Shown in pieces: positions 1 through 12,647 of a stretch of 64,000 nt of DNA. Location of the stretch: positions 1 to 64,000 of the forward strand of contig NZ_PITQ01000005.1 in NCBI RefSeq assembly GCF_002834385.1, read 5' to 3'. Under the pieces are notes generated by a model that was given only the letters and a program-made list of their open reading frames with translations, did no database searches and was not told the origin of the DNA. The number at the start of each line of letters is the position of its first letter. The stretch's first letter is position 1. Origin of the DNA: Rahnella sp. AA. GTDB lineage: Bacteria > Pseudomonadota > Gammaproteobacteria > Enterobacterales > Enterobacteriaceae. The translations under genes and the position numbers were made by a program.

Positions 1-187
<187 letters not shown>

Positions 188-213
188 GGGATCATTGTGT
201 TTAAACCAGTGGC

Positions 214-2337
<2,124 letters not shown>

Positions 2338-2367
2338 CTATTACTAGGACGTTCAAGTTCGGTTAAC

Positions 2368-2401
2368 CCAAGCGGGTTGGCTTCTTGAAGCGCCCGCTTG
2401 G
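2368..2401 (-). other. Hairpin in the rpsG-fusA intercistronic region
   Basis: A 9-bp perfect stem (CCAAGCGGG at 2368-2376 with CCCGCTTGG at 2393-2401) encloses a loop that can form a smaller CTTC/GAAG stem. It lies in the 96-nt gap between rpsG and fusA. No U-run follows, so it is not a typical terminator. It may set the stoichiometry or stability of the polycistronic mRNA, which is inference. Confidence 0.5.
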
Positions 2402-2424
2402 TTAGCATAACTACTGCGAAGTGA

Positions 2425-2910
<486 letters not shown>

Positions 2911-2991
2911 TTAATTCAGGATTGTCCAAAACTCTAAGAGTTTATTTTGACAGTAAAGTGAAAATGTTTGGCCTTACTTAACGGAGAACCA

Positions 2992-3450
<459 letters not shown>

Positions 3451-3457
3451 ACGCAGA

Positions 3458-3486
3458 ATTTTAGGGCTGACCTAAGAGGGTGTCAA
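3458..3486 (-). promoter_or_regulatory. Sigma-70 promoter of the str operon (rpsL promoter)
   Basis: Read on the minus strand, a perfect -35 TTGACA (3481-3486) is followed by a 17-bp spacer and a -10 TAAAAT (3458-3463). Both hexamers and the spacing agree with the E. coli str promoter as I recall it. It lies between the tusB stop and rpsL, so rpsL-rpsG-fusA-tuf can be transcribed independently of the tus genes upstream. Confidence 0.88.
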
Positions 3487-3509
3487 GAAATATACAGCAC
3501 ATCGTTGAT

Positions 3510-3797
3510 TCACCATGCCGTTTGCTGGGCATGCTTCTCAGTCAGCGCAACGAAACCAGTATAGTCGATTAACGTGATTTTGTGCGAAATTTGACCAACC
3601 AATCCTCGCGCCGCCAGATCTTCGCTTAATACATAGACTGACTGAACGTGCTGGCTCAGCCGTTCGCAGGCCTCGCTGTCATGAAGCGCTGCGAAGACGC
3701 CATCTTGCATCAGCAAAAGTGCGTCATCCGGCGCAACCATCTTAAGAAGCAATGAAAAATCACAGTGTTGCGGAGAATTGGAAAGGGTAAAAAGCAT
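3510..3797 (-). CDS. tusB: Sulfurtransferase complex subunit TusB
   Basis: TusB is the small third subunit of the TusBCD complex. The complex takes sulfur from TusA and passes it to TusE/MnmA for 2-thiouridine formation at the tRNA wobble position. The 95-residue product has the E. coli length and the DsrH-like fold signature (MLFTLSNSPQ start, LLMQDGVFAAL, LSEDLAARGL). It is last in the minus-strand run yheO-tusD-tusC-tusB, 13 nt after tusC, and ends 23 nt before the str promoter -35. It is a cytoplasmic accessory subunit. Confidence 0.95.
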   Translation of the reverse strand: MLFTLSNSPQHCDFSLLLKMVAPDDALLLMQDGVFAALHDSEACERLSQHVQSVYVLSEDLAARGLVGQISHKITLIDYTGFVALTEKHAQQTAW

Positions 3798-3810
3798 GGA
3801 GTTTCCTGAT

Positions 3811-4170
3811 TTAAAACGTCATCACCACATCGTAACCGGCCAGCCGGTCGCGGATTTCAACCACCGACAGCGGCTCAACGTCCAGCACCCATTCGTGCCC
3901 TGCAGATAAACCGCGAGCCTTCAGAGATTCGGTGCAGACAAAGCACTGGTCAACATCATAAAGGGGCAATACACCGAACGTGGCGATATAATTACGCGCT
4001 AAAATTTTTTCAGGCTGCTGTGCTGGCATCAGTTGAAAAACACCGTCTGCCATAAAAAAGACACCGATATCTTCGGTCAGCGCTGAGGTGGCAAGCAATG
4101 CATCGAGGCCCTCGCGCCCGGCGGAAGATCCGTGTGGTCCCTGCGTGAATATAAATGCAACCTTCTTCAT
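3811..4170 (-). CDS. tusC: Sulfurtransferase complex subunit TusC
   Basis: TusC is the DsrF-like subunit of the TusBCD sulfur relay for tRNA 2-thiolation. The start chosen is the ATG at 4168-4170 ([20 protein letters not shown]), giving 119 residues as in E. coli. A longer reading frame continues upstream but runs into the end of tusD. It lies 22 nt downstream of tusD and 13 nt upstream of tusB, so the three subunits are co-transcribed. Confidence 0.95.
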   Translation of the reverse strand: MKKVAFIFTQGPHGSSAGREGLDALLATSALTEDIGVFFMADGVFQLMPAQQPEKILARNYIATFGVLPLYDVDQCFVCTESLKARGLSAGHEWVLDVEPLSVVEIRDRLAGYDVVMTF

Positions 4171-4192
4171 TATTGTTCTCTGCAATAGCACA

Positions 4193-4585
4193 TCAGAACT
4201 GCACCATACGGTCACAGGTCAGCGAAGCTTCAGCAAGGCTGCCCAGGCCGGTCAGATGGAAACCAGGTTGCAGGTTAGTCTGACCGTGTCCCTGATTATG
4301 GGCTTCCGTTTCGTCGATCACACCACGCCGCAATGCGGCAGCGACGCACACGTTGAGCGCCACCTGATGATCGGCTGCCATTCGCTGCCAGGATCTCACT
4401 AAATCGAATTCATCAGAAGCCGGGGCGGAAAGCAGATTGCCGTTCAGCACGCCTTCGCGATAGAAAAAAACGCTGTCGAGCTGATGCCCGCTGGCAACCA
4501 GTGCCAGCGCGAACTGATACGCCGCACTGGCTTGCTGAGTTCCATACGCCGGACCAGTGACCAAAAGGCAGTAGCGGAGCTTCAA
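4193..4585 (-). CDS. tusD: Sulfurtransferase complex subunit TusD
   Basis: TusD is the DsrE-like catalytic subunit of TusBCD. It accepts the persulfide sulfur from TusA and hands it to TusE. The 130-residue protein begins [20 protein letters not shown]. Cys80, in the segment [13 protein letters not shown], corresponds to the active cysteine of the family (Cys78 in the E. coli numbering I recall). The ATG overlaps the yheO stop by 4 nt (ATGA), so translation is probably coupled to the upstream regulator gene. Confidence 0.95.
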   Translation of the reverse strand: MKLRYCLLVTGPAYGTQQASAAYQFALALVASGHQLDSVFFYREGVLNGNLLSAPASDEFDLVRSWQRMAADHQVALNVCVAAALRRGVIDETEAHNQGHGQTNLQPGFHLTGLGSLAEASLTCDRMVQF

Positions 4586-5304
4586 CGTTCGTTCCCCACC
4601 AGGTCACCACTTTTAAACTGGCGGATATAAAGATACACCGTGTGTTTGGAAATATTCAGACGATCAGCCACCTGATTAATGGCATCTTTAATATCAAAAA
4701 TACCTTTTTCATAGAGATTCAGCACGACCTGACGGTTCTTCGCATTGTTAGAAACATTGCGGTCCGCATTCACTTCTTCAATGGTGAATTCCAGCGTCTG
4801 AGCGACCAGATCGTCAACCGACGACGCGAAGTTTACCGAAGAAGCGACTTCCTGTGTTTCCGGCGGCATGAAGGTCTGAATGATCTGCGAGAAAGGCACA
4901 TCAAGGTTCATGTTGATGCACAGCAGCCCGATGACACGTTGCTCACGGTTGCGGATGGCGATAGTCACCGACTTCATCAGCACACCGCTTTTTGCGCGGG
5001 TGAAATAGGCTTTAGAGACATTGCTGTCAGCGCCGGTCATGTCATGCAACATGCGCAGAGCAAGATCTGTAATCGGCGAGCCGATTTTGCGGCCCGTATG
5101 TTCGCCATTGGCGATGCGAACGGCTGAGCATTTCAGGTCTTCCAGTGAATGCAGAACAATTTCGCAGTGCTCACCAATCAGCATTGCAAGCCCGTCCACC
5201 ACGGCCTCATATGAAGACAAAATTTCATGGTCGACCTGGCTGAAAGGACGTTGGTCCAGCAAATCCAGATCGCCGGTTTCGCCAGTTATAAGCGAATTAG
5301 ACAT
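4582..5304 (-). CDS. yheO: YheO-type transcriptional regulator (PAS-like plus HTH)
   Basis: A cytoplasmic DNA-binding protein of the YheO family with unknown ligand. Residues from about 25 to 140 form the YheO-like PAS domain ([20 protein letters not shown]). The C-terminal 60 residues form a helix-turn-helix ([20 protein letters not shown]). The ATG at 5304 is preferred because GAGGGTGG lies 5' of it and the 240-residue length fits E. coli. An in-frame GTG at 5316 would add four residues. It heads the yheO-tusDCB run, overlapping tusD by 4 nt. Its targets are unknown. Confidence 0.9.
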   Translation of the reverse strand: MSNSLITGETGDLDLLDQRPFSQVDHEILSSYEAVVDGLAMLIGEHCEIVLHSLEDLKCSAVRIANGEHTGRKIGSPITDLALRMLHDMTGADSNVSKAYFTRAKSGVLMKSVTIAIRNREQRVIGLLCINMNLDVPFSQIIQTFMPPETQEVASSVNFASSVDDLVAQTLEFTIEEVNADRNVSNNAKNRQVVLNLYEKGIFDIKDAINQVADRLNISKHTVYLYIRQFKSGDLVGNER

Positions 5305-5518
5305 CGAAGCTACCACCCTCTATATCGCGCCTTCCAACGGGAGTCAGAGCGCATTATTCATCGTTCCAGGGTCGTTACTGTATCAAAAGTACAGAAAAAA
5401 CGGCCTTGCGAGTATATGGATATGTGACGTTATGCCGGGCAGACAAAAGCGTCAAGTTATCATCATAGAGTAACCGCAATAAAATGAGGGGCTGGTTCAA
5501 ATAAAAGTTACTGACGAA

Positions 5519-5549
5519 AAAAAACCGCCGCGTTAAGCGACGGTTTTAT
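5519..5549 (-). terminator. Rho-independent terminator of fkpA
   Basis: AAAACCG (5521-5527) pairs with CGGTTTT (5541-5547), with an inner CGC/GCG stem and a GTTAA loop. On the minus strand the stem is followed by a run of eight T residues. It starts about 20 nt after the fkpA stop codon. Confidence 0.9.
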
Positions 5550-5568
5550 ACAGCAACTGTGCGGCAGC

Positions 5569-6420
5569 TTAGTTAGCTTTCGGCGCAGCTTCTGCTTCAG
5601 CAGGTTTCTCAGCGGCTTTAGGATCAGCTTTTGGCGCTGCTTTCACGTCCAGCAGTTCAACATCGAACACCAGAGTGGAGTTAGCCGGGATCCCCGGGAC
5701 GCCAGTTTTGCCGTAAGCCAGTTCTGGTGGGATGACCAGCTTGATTTTGCCGCCTTTCTTGATGTGTTTCAGGCCTTCGGTCCAGCCTGGGATAACACCG
5801 TCAAGACGGAAGGAGAGTGGCTCGCCACGGGTATAAGAGTTATCGAACTCAGTCCCGTCGGTCAGGGTGCCTTTGTAGTTAACAACAACGGTATCGCTGT
5901 CTTTCGGCGCTGCGCCGGTACCTGGTTTCTCTACCTGATACAGCAAACCAGATTCAGTTTTCTTCACGCCTTTTTCTTTGGCGAAATCAGCACGGAATTT
6001 ATCGCCTTTGTCAGCGTTAGCTTTAGCGTCCTGCTCCATTTTAGCCTGTGCAGATGCTTTCACACGGCCTTCGAAGGTTTGCAGGGTTTGCTCGATTTCC
6101 TGGTCAGACAGTTTGCTTTTGTTTGCAAACGCATCCTGAACACCGGCGATCAGCTGGTCTTTATCCAGTTTGATACCCAACTTTTCTTGTTCTTTCAGTG
6201 AATTGTCCATGTAACGGCCCAGAGATGCACCCAGTGCATACGCTGCCTGCTCGTCATCACTTTTGAACTTGGTCTTATCTGTTGCTGCCGGTGCAGCTGC
6301 AGCGGCTGGCGCAGGGGCAGCAGCGGCCGGTGCTGTGGCTTCAGCAGCCATAACCTGAGTGGCATTCAGGGCGATAGCCATGGTGGTTGCCAGCAGAGTT
6401 ACTTTAAACAGTGATTTCAT
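5569..6420 (-). CDS. fkpA: Periplasmic FKBP-type peptidyl-prolyl isomerase FkpA
   Basis: FkpA is a periplasmic prolyl isomerase and chaperone that helps outer-membrane and secreted proteins fold. From the ATG at 6420 the 283-residue product has a signal peptide (MKSLFKVTLLATTMAIALNA, cleavage near residue 25) and an Ala/Pro-rich linker to about residue 47. An alpha-helical dimerisation domain follows, then the FKBP domain at about 160-255 (VVVNYKGTLTDG, FDNSYTRGEP, VIPGWTEGL). The Ala/Pro/Lys tail makes it somewhat longer than the 270-residue E. coli protein. A longer frame upstream of 6420 would mask the signal peptide and is rejected. It is monocistronic with its own terminator. Confidence 0.96.
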   Translation of the reverse strand: MKSLFKVTLLATTMAIALNATQVMAAEATAPAAAAPAPAAAAAPAATDKTKFKSDDEQAAYALGASLGRYMDNSLKEQEKLGIKLDKDQLIAGVQDAFANKSKLSDQEIEQTLQTFEGRVKASAQAKMEQDAKANADKGDKFRADFAKEKGVKKTESGLLYQVEKPGTGAAPKDSDTVVVNYKGTLTDGTEFDNSYTRGEPLSFRLDGVIPGWTEGLKHIKKGGKIKLVIPPELAYGKTGVPGIPANSTLVFDVELLDVKAAPKADPKAAEKPAEAEAAPKAN

Positions 6421-6707
6421 CCATTTCTCCAAGACCAGAAGTGTGTGACCTCTGGTAATAATTACGAAAGTTCGGCGGTTACTATAACTGTCCGTCTCAC
6501 GACAAAACAATCTCTATACATGCCATTAGCGTCTTATTCCGACCTTTTTTGCATCAATTAGTTTCGTTGAACAGTGAATAACGACAGATAAAGCGCCACA
6601 GGGGTCAGGCAATCTGGCGGGTTTACGGGTAGAATCGCCGGTCTACAATACAGAATGAGGTTCCGGTCAGCGCTCAATCTGAGAGGCTTGGGACGCACAA
6701 TGAGGGA

Positions 6708-6932
6708 ATGAAGATGGACTCAAACACCGTTGAACAACGTCTGGAGATGCTGGAAAACAAACTGGCATTTCAGGAAATCACCATCGAAGAGCTGAATTTG
6801 ATTGTGACGCAGCACCAGCTGGAAATGAGCAAATTGCACGATCACCTGCGTCTGCTGACAGATAAACTGCGTGCCAGTCAGCCGTCAATGATTGCCGACC
6901 AGTCGGAAGAAACGCCGCCGCCGCATTATTGA
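6708..6932 (+). CDS. slyX: SlyX family protein
   Basis: A short cytoplasmic coiled-coil protein of unknown function, 74 residues. The core [20 protein letters not shown] and the C-terminal EETPPPHY are the diagnostic SlyX features. The start at 6708 has an upstream GAGGGA-like site; the next in-frame ATG at 6714 would shorten it by two residues. It lies divergent from fkpA and converges on slyD, as in E. coli, with a shared terminator downstream. The name comes from the neighbouring slyD and does not imply a known role. Confidence 0.93.
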   Translation: MKMDSNTVEQRLEMLENKLAFQEITIEELNLIVTQHQLEMSKLHDHLRLLTDKLRASQPSMIADQSEETPPPHY

Positions 6933-6952
6933 TTTCCGCCCTTGCACGCAGC

Positions 6953-6981
6953 AAAAAGGCGCCTGAAGGCGCCTTTTTTTT
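6953..6981. terminator. Bidirectional terminator between slyX and slyD
   Basis: A GGCGCC/GGCGCC stem with a TGAA loop (6958-6973) is flanked by five A residues on the left and eight T residues on the right. It can therefore stop transcription from both slyX (plus) and slyD (minus). Confidence 0.93.
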
Positions 6982-7003
6982 AACCGCTCTGCTGAGAGAA
7001 CGA

Positions 7004-7603
7004 TCAGTGGCAACCGCAGCCGCCGTTACCGCCGCAACCACCTTTCTTACCGTGGTCATGGTCGTGTCCGTGATCATGTCCGTGGCCACCGCAGCAACCG
7101 TCACCGTGTTCATGGTCGTGACCATGGTCATGGCCGTGTTCGCCGTGAACGTGGCCGTGAGCCAGTTCTTCTTCAGTCGCTTCACGGATCGCAACCACTT
7201 CAACGTGGAAGTTCAGATCCTGACCCGCCAGCATGTGGTTACCGTCAACCACAACGTGGTCGCCGTCAACTTCGGTGATTTCGACAGGAACCGGGCCCTG
7301 ATCGGTATCAGCCAGGAAACGCATGCCCACTTCCAGCTCGTCAACGCCCATGAAGACGTCTTTCGGTACGCGCTGAACCAGGTTTTCGTCGTAGTTGCCG
7401 TAAGCGTCGTTTGCGCCAACATGCACGTCAAATACGTCACCAATGGCATGACCTTCCAGCGCAGTTTCCAGACCGGAGATCAGGGAACCATGGCCATGCA
7501 GGTAATCCAACGGTGCGCTCACCGGAGATTCATCAACCAACACACCGTCTTCTGTACGAACCTGATATGCCACGCTGATGACCAGGTCTTTTGCTACTTT
7601 CAT
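7004..7603 (-). CDS. slyD: FKBP-type isomerase and nickel chaperone SlyD
   Basis: SlyD is a cytoplasmic prolyl isomerase and chaperone that also binds nickel and supplies it to hydrogenase maturation. The 199-residue protein starts MKVAKDLVISVAYQVRTEDG and has the FKBP domain split by the inserted flap domain (about 76-120). After residue 148 comes a His/Cys/Gly tail of about 50 residues with repeated HGHDH units and CCGG, GGCGG and CGCH cysteines, the metal-binding region. Its own ATG is preceded by an AGGAGT site. It stands alone between the slyX terminator and yheV. Confidence 0.97.
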   Translation of the reverse strand: MKVAKDLVISVAYQVRTEDGVLVDESPVSAPLDYLHGHGSLISGLETALEGHAIGDVFDVHVGANDAYGNYDENLVQRVPKDVFMGVDELEVGMRFLADTDQGPVPVEITEVDGDHVVVDGNHMLAGQDLNFHVEVVAIREATEEELAHGHVHGEHGHDHGHDHEHGDGCCGGHGHDHGHDHDHGKKGGCGGNGGCGCH

Positions 7604-7802
7604 GATAACTCCTACCGTTGGAAACTCAATTTGTTGTCTGCGACGTTTTTGTAACGCACGCTACTTCACTTAAGGCTAATTCAGTGACGATCGCTTTTCG
7701 ATGAGAGCATCCTGAAAAGCATGACCGGATAAATTTGGCGAAGAGTGTAGCGGAAATCCGCGTCTCTGTACTCAACAGCATAAAAAAACGCGAGCAATAA
7801 CG

Positions 7803-8006
7803 CTACTTCGGATCGAAAATACCAATCACTTGTTCTTCAGGGCGCAGCTTCTTACTGACCTGAGCATCGGTTTGCCGCTGATGGTGCCCGCACTTCACGC
7901 ATTCCACTACTTCAACCTGATCTTCCTGCCATAAAGCCAGTGTATCCATCGCCTTACATTTCGGGCATACCGCACCAGCGATGAAACGTTTACGGGTAGT
8001 CACCAT
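7803..8006 (-). CDS. yheV: YheV family putative zinc-ribbon protein
   Basis: A small protein of 67 residues with two Cys-x2-Cys pairs (CPKC near residue 14 and CVKC near 40), the YheV zinc-ribbon pattern, ending EEQVIGIFDPK. The ATG at 8006 is chosen because TCAGGAGAATTAAC lies directly upstream and the length matches the 66-residue E. coli protein. The frame extends 13 codons further but without a ribosome-binding site. It follows kefB on the minus strand after 78 nt. Its function is not known. Confidence 0.88.
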   Translation of the reverse strand: MVTTRKRFIAGAVCPKCKAMDTLALWQEDQVEVVECVKCGHHQRQTDAQVSKKLRPEEQVIGIFDPK

Positions 8007-8084
8007 GTTAATTCTCCTGAAATTTTCGACATTGCTTCCGGTCATTTTTCATTCAGACGGCATAAAAAATTTTCGTCTGCCGGA

Positions 8085-9893
8085 CTATTCATCATCGTCC
8101 CAGCCGTCAAGCTGACGCCGTTCATTGTGCATTTCGCTCTGGAAGATGTCCTCCAGCTCGCGCCGCGCTTCTTTCACGCGGGAAATCTGTGCCACGTCAC
8201 CACGGTTTTGCGGCACCAGTTCACGCAGCATCCGCATATCAAGACGGCGGAAATGCTGCTGAGCACGGTAAGCGCTGTGCGGGTGCATGCCTAACGTCAC
8301 CAGCGCCTTTTTCCCTAATTCCAGCGCACTGGAAAACGTCTCGCGGGAGAAGTTCGTCACGCCAGCCTGCAACAGCTCATGCGCTTCAACACGCCCCCGC
8401 GCGCGGGCAAGAATATTCAGATGCGGGAAATGCTGCTGGCACAGATGCACGATGGTCATTGTGTCTTCCGGCTCATCGCAGGTGATCACGATCGACTTTG
8501 CCTTTTCCGCGCCAGACGCCCTGAGTAATTCCAGTTCAGTCGCATCACCGTAATACACTTTGTAGCCGTAAGTCCGCATCAGACCGACGGCGCTGATATC
8601 GCGTTCCAGCACGGTGATGCGCATTTTGTTCGCCATCAGCAAACGGCCTATCACCTGCCCGAAACGCCCGAACCCGACAATAATCACCTGCGGTTCATCA
8701 TCCTGCACAAAGTGTTTTTCATCGCTTTCTTCGCCATCGTTGTAGCGGCGAACCAGAATTCTGTCCACCCACTGCATCAGCAGCGGTGTTGTCATCATCG
8801 ATAACGTCACCACCACCAGCAACAGCGAAAGTTGCGAAGAGGAAATGACTTTCTGCGCCCCCGCCGCCGAGAACAGCACGAAGGCAAACTCCCCGCCCTG
8901 GCTGAGAACGGCAGAAAACTGTAACCGAACAGACGTCCGCAATCCGAATACCCGCGAAAGCGCGTAAAGCACAGCGCCTTTGACAGTCACGAGAATAATG
9001 ACGCCTGCCAGCACCAGCAAAATATGGGTGTAAAGCACGCCAAGATTGAGCGCCATGCCGACGGAAATAAAGAACAGCCCGAGCAGTAAACCCTTAAACG
9101 GCTCTATCGCGATTTCCAGTTCGTGCTGATACTCACTTTCGGCCAGTAAAATACCGGCGATGAATGTTCCGAGGGCCATCGAAAAGCCCAGCGTATCCAT
9201 AAACAACGCGGAACCGAGCACCACGAGAAGCGCCGCCGCCGTAAAAACTTCGCGAACGCCAGAGGCCACAATCAGCCGGAAAATCGGCCGCAACAGATAG
9301 CGCCCGCCAATTAACATGCCGCCGAAAGCCAGCACTTTCAGGCCGATCATTTCCCAGTTATTGCTACCTTCAGAACCGCCCGCCAGAATGGGGATCAGCG
9401 CCAAAGCCGGGATCACCGCGATATCCTGAAACAGCAGCACGGCAAAACCCAACTGACCGCCTTCGTTGCGCGTCATTCCTTTGTCGCGCATCAGCTGCAA
9501 CGCCATCGCCGTTGATGACATCGCCAGCCCGATGCCGCCGATCACCGCCGCCTGCCAGGAGAATTTCGTCAGCCACAATAAACCGCCGAGCACCAGCGCG
9601 GTCAGAATCACCTGCCCGGCGCCGACGCCAAAAATTTGCCGCCGCAGCTCCCACAGTTTCCCCGGATTCAGCTCCAGCCCGATGATAAACATCAGGAACA
9701 CCACGCCCAGTTCGGAGAAATGCAGAATTTCATCGACATCGCGGATAAAGCCCAAACCCCACGGGCCGATGGCGATCCCGGCCAGCAAATAGCCGAGTAC
9801 CGCGCCAATTCCTAAACGCTGGGCAACAGGAACCGCAACTACGGCCGCAAATAAAAACAGCAGGATCGCGGCGGGTAAATTTGAACCGTCCAT
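8085..9893 (-). CDS. kefB: Glutathione-regulated potassium-efflux antiporter KefB
   Basis: KefB exchanges potassium for protons across the inner membrane and acidifies the cytoplasm when electrophiles form glutathione adducts. The 602-residue protein, from the ATG at 9893 ([13 protein letters not shown]), has an N-terminal CPA2 transporter domain with many membrane helices to about residue 385. A cytoplasmic RCK_N/KTN domain follows, with the nucleotide motif [13 protein letters not shown] near residue 410 and a long charged C-terminal tail. The frame is open further upstream, but that part lies inside kefG. Start and kefG stop overlap by one base (TGATG), so the two are translationally coupled. 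Confidence 0.96.
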   Translation of the reverse strand: MDGSNLPAAILLFLFAAVVAVPVAQRLGIGAVLGYLLAGIAIGPWGLGFIRDVDEILHFSELGVVFLMFIIGLELNPGKLWELRRQIFGVGAGQVILTALVLGGLLWLTKFSWQAAVIGGIGLAMSSTAMALQLMRDKGMTRNEGGQLGFAVLLFQDIAVIPALALIPILAGGSEGSNNWEMIGLKVLAFGGMLIGGRYLLRPIFRLIVASGVREVFTAAALLVVLGSALFMDTLGFSMALGTFIAGILLAESEYQHELEIAIEPFKGLLLGLFFISVGMALNLGVLYTHILLVLAGVIILVTVKGAVLYALSRVFGLRTSVRLQFSAVLSQGGEFAFVLFSAAGAQKVISSSQLSLLLVVVTLSMMTTPLLMQWVDRILVRRYNDGEESDEKHFVQDDEPQVIIVGFGRFGQVIGRLLMANKMRITVLERDISAVGLMRTYGYKVYYGDATELELLRASGAEKAKSIVITCDEPEDTMTIVHLCQQHFPHLNILARARGRVEAHELLQAGVTNFSRETFSSALELGKKALVTLGMHPHSAYRAQQHFRRLDMRMLRELVPQNRGDVAQISRVKEARRELEDIFQSEMHNERRQLDGWDDDE

Positions 9894-10447
9894 CAGGCAA
9901 TCCCTCCGTTTGGCAGCGGGGATTTCAGCCATTCGCCATACGCTTCGGCGTGGCTTTGCAGCACATCCGGTTTCTGACGGCGCGCCCAGTAAATGATAAT
10001 CGGCGTCATCCAGTGCATATGGCACATCGCCGACGTCAGCTCGAACGGACGCATAATGTCGGACATCGGGTAGCGGTTATATCCGCCTGCTTTGTAAGCG
10101 CCCTCCGGTTCTCCTGTGGTCACAACCGAGCGCCAGTATTTTCCATTCAGCGCATTCCCGCCCGCTCCGCTGGCAAAACCACGCGCCAGCACGCGATCCA
10201 TCCACTCTTTCAGGAGTGCCGGGCAACTGTAGGTATACAGAGGATGCTGGAAAACGATCACTTTATGGTCGCGCAGCAATTGCTGTTCGCGGTGGATATC
10301 AATAAAGAAATCAGGATAGTGTGCGTACAAATCATGCACGGTGACATGTTCAAGTTGCTGCGCTTGTTGCAGTAAAACGCGGTTGGCGACCGAATCGGGT
10401 GATTCCGGGTGAGCGTAAAGCAGCAAAACCTTTGGTGGCTGCGACAT
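9893..10447 (-). CDS. kefG: KefB ancillary flavoprotein KefG
   Basis: KefG is a cytoplasmic quinone-oxidoreductase-like flavodoxin-fold protein needed for full KefB activity. The 184-residue product starts [19 protein letters not shown] at 10447, with GGAGG just upstream. It contains the family segments [17 protein letters not shown] and TTGEPEGAY that shape the FMN site. It is upstream of kefB in the same transcript. The longer frame reaching 10501 adds 18 residues without a ribosome-binding site and is rejected. Confidence 0.95.
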   Translation of the reverse strand: MSQPPKVLLLYAHPESPDSVANRVLLQQAQQLEHVTVHDLYAHYPDFFIDIHREQQLLRDHKVIVFQHPLYTYSCPALLKEWMDRVLARGFASGAGGNALNGKYWRSVVTTGEPEGAYKAGGYNRYPMSDIMRPFELTSAMCHMHWMTPIIIYWARRQKPDVLQSHAEAYGEWLKSPLPNGGIA

Positions 10448-10576
10448 CAATACCTCCAAAGCGTCGTCAGGGTGCGGTTTTTCCGTTACCATGCTTCGCA
10501 AAGACTAAATGGGACGCGATACGTCTTGTTTAAATCATTATCATGACAATTTAACATACTCTCAACACGGCGCTTT

Positions 10577-12496
10577 ATGATTGTTTTCTCCTCCTTACAA
10601 ATCCGACGCGGCACCAATGTGCTGCTGGACAACGCGTCTGCGACCATCAATCCCGGCCAGAAAGTCGGGCTGGTGGGCAAAAATGGCTGCGGTAAATCCA
10701 CCCTGATTTCGCTGCTGAAAGGTGAAATGAGCGCCGACGCCGGCAATCTGACTTTCCCTGGTAACTGGGCGCTGGCCTGGGTCAATCAGGAAACACCGGC
10801 ACTCGATGAGCCGGCGATAGAGTATGTTATCGACGGCGACCGCGAATTTCGTCAGTTAGAATCCGAATTACAGCACGCCAATGAACGTGATGATGGCCAC
10901 GCTATCGCCACGCTGCACGGCAAGCTCGATGCGATTAATGCCTGGACGATCCCGGCGCGCGCGGCCAGCCTGCTGAGCGGTCTGGGCTTTAGCCAGAATC
11001 AGTTACAGCAGCCGGTAAAATCCTTCTCCGGTGGCTGGCGTATGCGTCTGAACCTGGCGCAGGCGCTGATTTGCCGTTCTGATTTACTGCTGCTTGATGA
11101 ACCGACCAACCACCTGGATTTAGACGCCGTCATCTGGCTGGAAAAGTGGCTGAAAGGCTATACCGGAACACTGGTCCTGATTTCCCATGACCGCGATTTC
11201 CTGGATCCGATTGTCGATAAAATCCTGCACATCGAACAACAATCGCTGAACGAATACACCGGTAACTACTCGTCTTTCGAACGTCAGCGAGCGACCAAAT
11301 TGTCGCAACAGCAGGCATTGTTTGAAAGTCAGCAGGAAAAAGTGGCGCACCTGCAAAGTTACATCGACCGTTTCCGCGCACAGGCGACCAAAGCCAAACA
11401 GGCGCAGAGCCGCATCAAAATGCTGGAGCGCATGGAACTGATTGCCCCGGCGCACGTCGACAATCCTTTTCATTTTAGCTTCCGCTCGCCGGAAAGCTTA
11501 CCCGATCCGCTGCTGCGCATGGAAAAGGTCAGCGCAGGCTACGGCGATACCACCATTCTGGATTCTATCAAACTGAATCTGGTACCAGGCTCGCGTATCG
11601 GCCTGTTAGGGCGTAACGGCGCGGGTAAATCGACGCTGATCAAACTGCTCGCCGGTACCATGCCGCCGCTTCAGGGTGACATCGGTCTGGCGAAAGGCGT
11701 GAAACTCGGGTACTTCGCCCAGCATCAGCTGGAGTTTTTGCGTGCCGACGAATCGCCGTTGCAACATCTTACCCGCCTCGCTGCACGCGAAACGGAGCAG
11801 CAGTTGCGTGATTATCTTGGCGGATTTGGTTTCCACGGCGACAAAGTGACGGACCCGACCGGGCGTTTCTCAGGCGGAGAAAAAGCGCGTCTGGTGCTGG
11901 CGCTCATCGTCTGGCAGCGTCCTAACCTGCTGCTGCTCGATGAACCGACCAACCACCTGGATCTCGACATGCGTCAGGCGCTGACCGAAGCGTTAATTGA
12001 CTTCGAAGGCGCGATGGTTGTTGTCTCGCATGACCGCCACTTACTGCGTTCGACTACCGACGATTTGTATCTGGTTCACGGCGGAAAAGTGGAACAGTTC
12101 GACGGCGATCTGGAAGATTATCAGCAATGGCTGGTGGACATTCAGCGTCAGGAAAGCCAGCAGGATGCACCGGCCAAAGACGGTGGCGTGAACAGCGCGC
12201 AGTCGCGTAAAGACCAGAAACGCCGCGAAGCCGATTTCCGCAACCAGACTCAGCCGCTGCGTAAGCAAATCACCAAACTCGAAGCGCAGATGGAAAAACT
12301 GACCACCGAACTGGCGACAATCGAAGAGCGTCTGGCTGATTCCGCGATTTACGACATCAGCCGTAAAGCCGACCTCACCGAATGTCTGCAACAGCAGACC
12401 AAAGTGAAAGGCGCACTGGAAGAAACCGAAATGACCTGGCTCGATGCTCAGGAACAGCTGGAAGAGTTGTCTAAAGCGTTTGATATAGAAAGCTGA
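10577..12496 (+). CDS. yheS: ABC-F family ATPase YheS
   Basis: A soluble ABC-F protein with two ATP-binding cassettes and no membrane domain. Such proteins act on the ribosome; YheS has been linked to rescue of stalled translation. The first cassette has Walker A GLVGKNGCGKST near residue 31, SGGWRMR and LLLLDEPTNHLD. The second has GLLGRNGAGKST near 341, SGGEKARL and the same Walker B. The linker between them and a C-terminal coiled coil (about 540-639) are typical. Its 639 residues match E. coli (637). It is divergent from kefG. Confidence 0.96.
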   Translation: MIVFSSLQIRRGTNVLLDNASATINPGQKVGLVGKNGCGKSTLISLLKGEMSADAGNLTFPGNWALAWVNQETPALDEPAIEYVIDGDREFRQLESELQHANERDDGHAIATLHGKLDAINAWTIPARAASLLSGLGFSQNQLQQPVKSFSGGWRMRLNLAQALICRSDLLLLDEPTNHLDLDAVIWLEKWLKGYTGTLVLISHDRDFLDPIVDKILHIEQQSLNEYTGNYSSFERQRATKLSQQQALFESQQEKVAHLQSYIDRFRAQATKAKQAQSRIKMLERMELIAPAHVDNPFHFSFRSPESLPDPLLRMEKVSAGYGDTTILDSIKLNLVPGSRIGLLGRNGAGKSTLIKLLAGTMPPLQGDIGLAKGVKLGYFAQHQLEFLRADESPLQHLTRLAARETEQQLRDYLGGFGFHGDKVTDPTGRFSGGEKARLVLALIVWQRPNLLLLDEPTNHLDLDMRQALTEALIDFEGAMVVVSHDRHLLRSTTDDLYLVHGGKVEQFDGDLEDYQQWLVDIQRQESQQDAPAKDGGVNSAQSRKDQKRREADFRNQTQPLRKQITKLEAQMEKLTTELATIEERLADSAIYDISRKADLTECLQQQTKVKGALEETEMTWLDAQEQLEELSKAFDIES

Positions 12497-12507
12497 GTTT
12501 GCTGTAA

Positions 12508-12539
12508 AACCGCCATTATCCTTTCCGGATAGGGCGGTT
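12508..12539 (+). terminator. Possible terminator after yheS
   Basis: AACCGCC (12508-12514) pairs with GGCGGTT (12533-12539), and inside it TATCC pairs with GGATA. The stem lies 12 nt after the yheS stop. It is followed by CCCCTTCTT and not by a clean T-run, so termination efficiency is uncertain. Confidence 0.5.
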
Positions 12540-12647
12540 CCCCTTCTTATGCCCGGCCCACTGGCAGTCACTGGTTTTGCACGTTAGAATTCGTCCATTC
12601 CTTCGATTCCTTAATCGAAACCCGCCTCAAGTTAAAAGGATGATGAC

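Noticed and set aside
6451-6473. Sigma-E promoter for fkpA (GAACTT followed by GGTCACA on the minus strand)
   Set aside because: The spacing is about 19 nt between the elements, too long for the usual 15-17, so it was not called.
7788-7803. Terminator downstream of yheV
   Set aside because: There is a T-run on the minus strand, but the possible stem (GCG/CGC) is only three pairs and overlaps the stop codon.
8085-10025. Longer KefB start at 10025
   Set aside because: The extra 44 residues lie within kefG and do not resemble KefB; the ATG at 9893 matches the family start.
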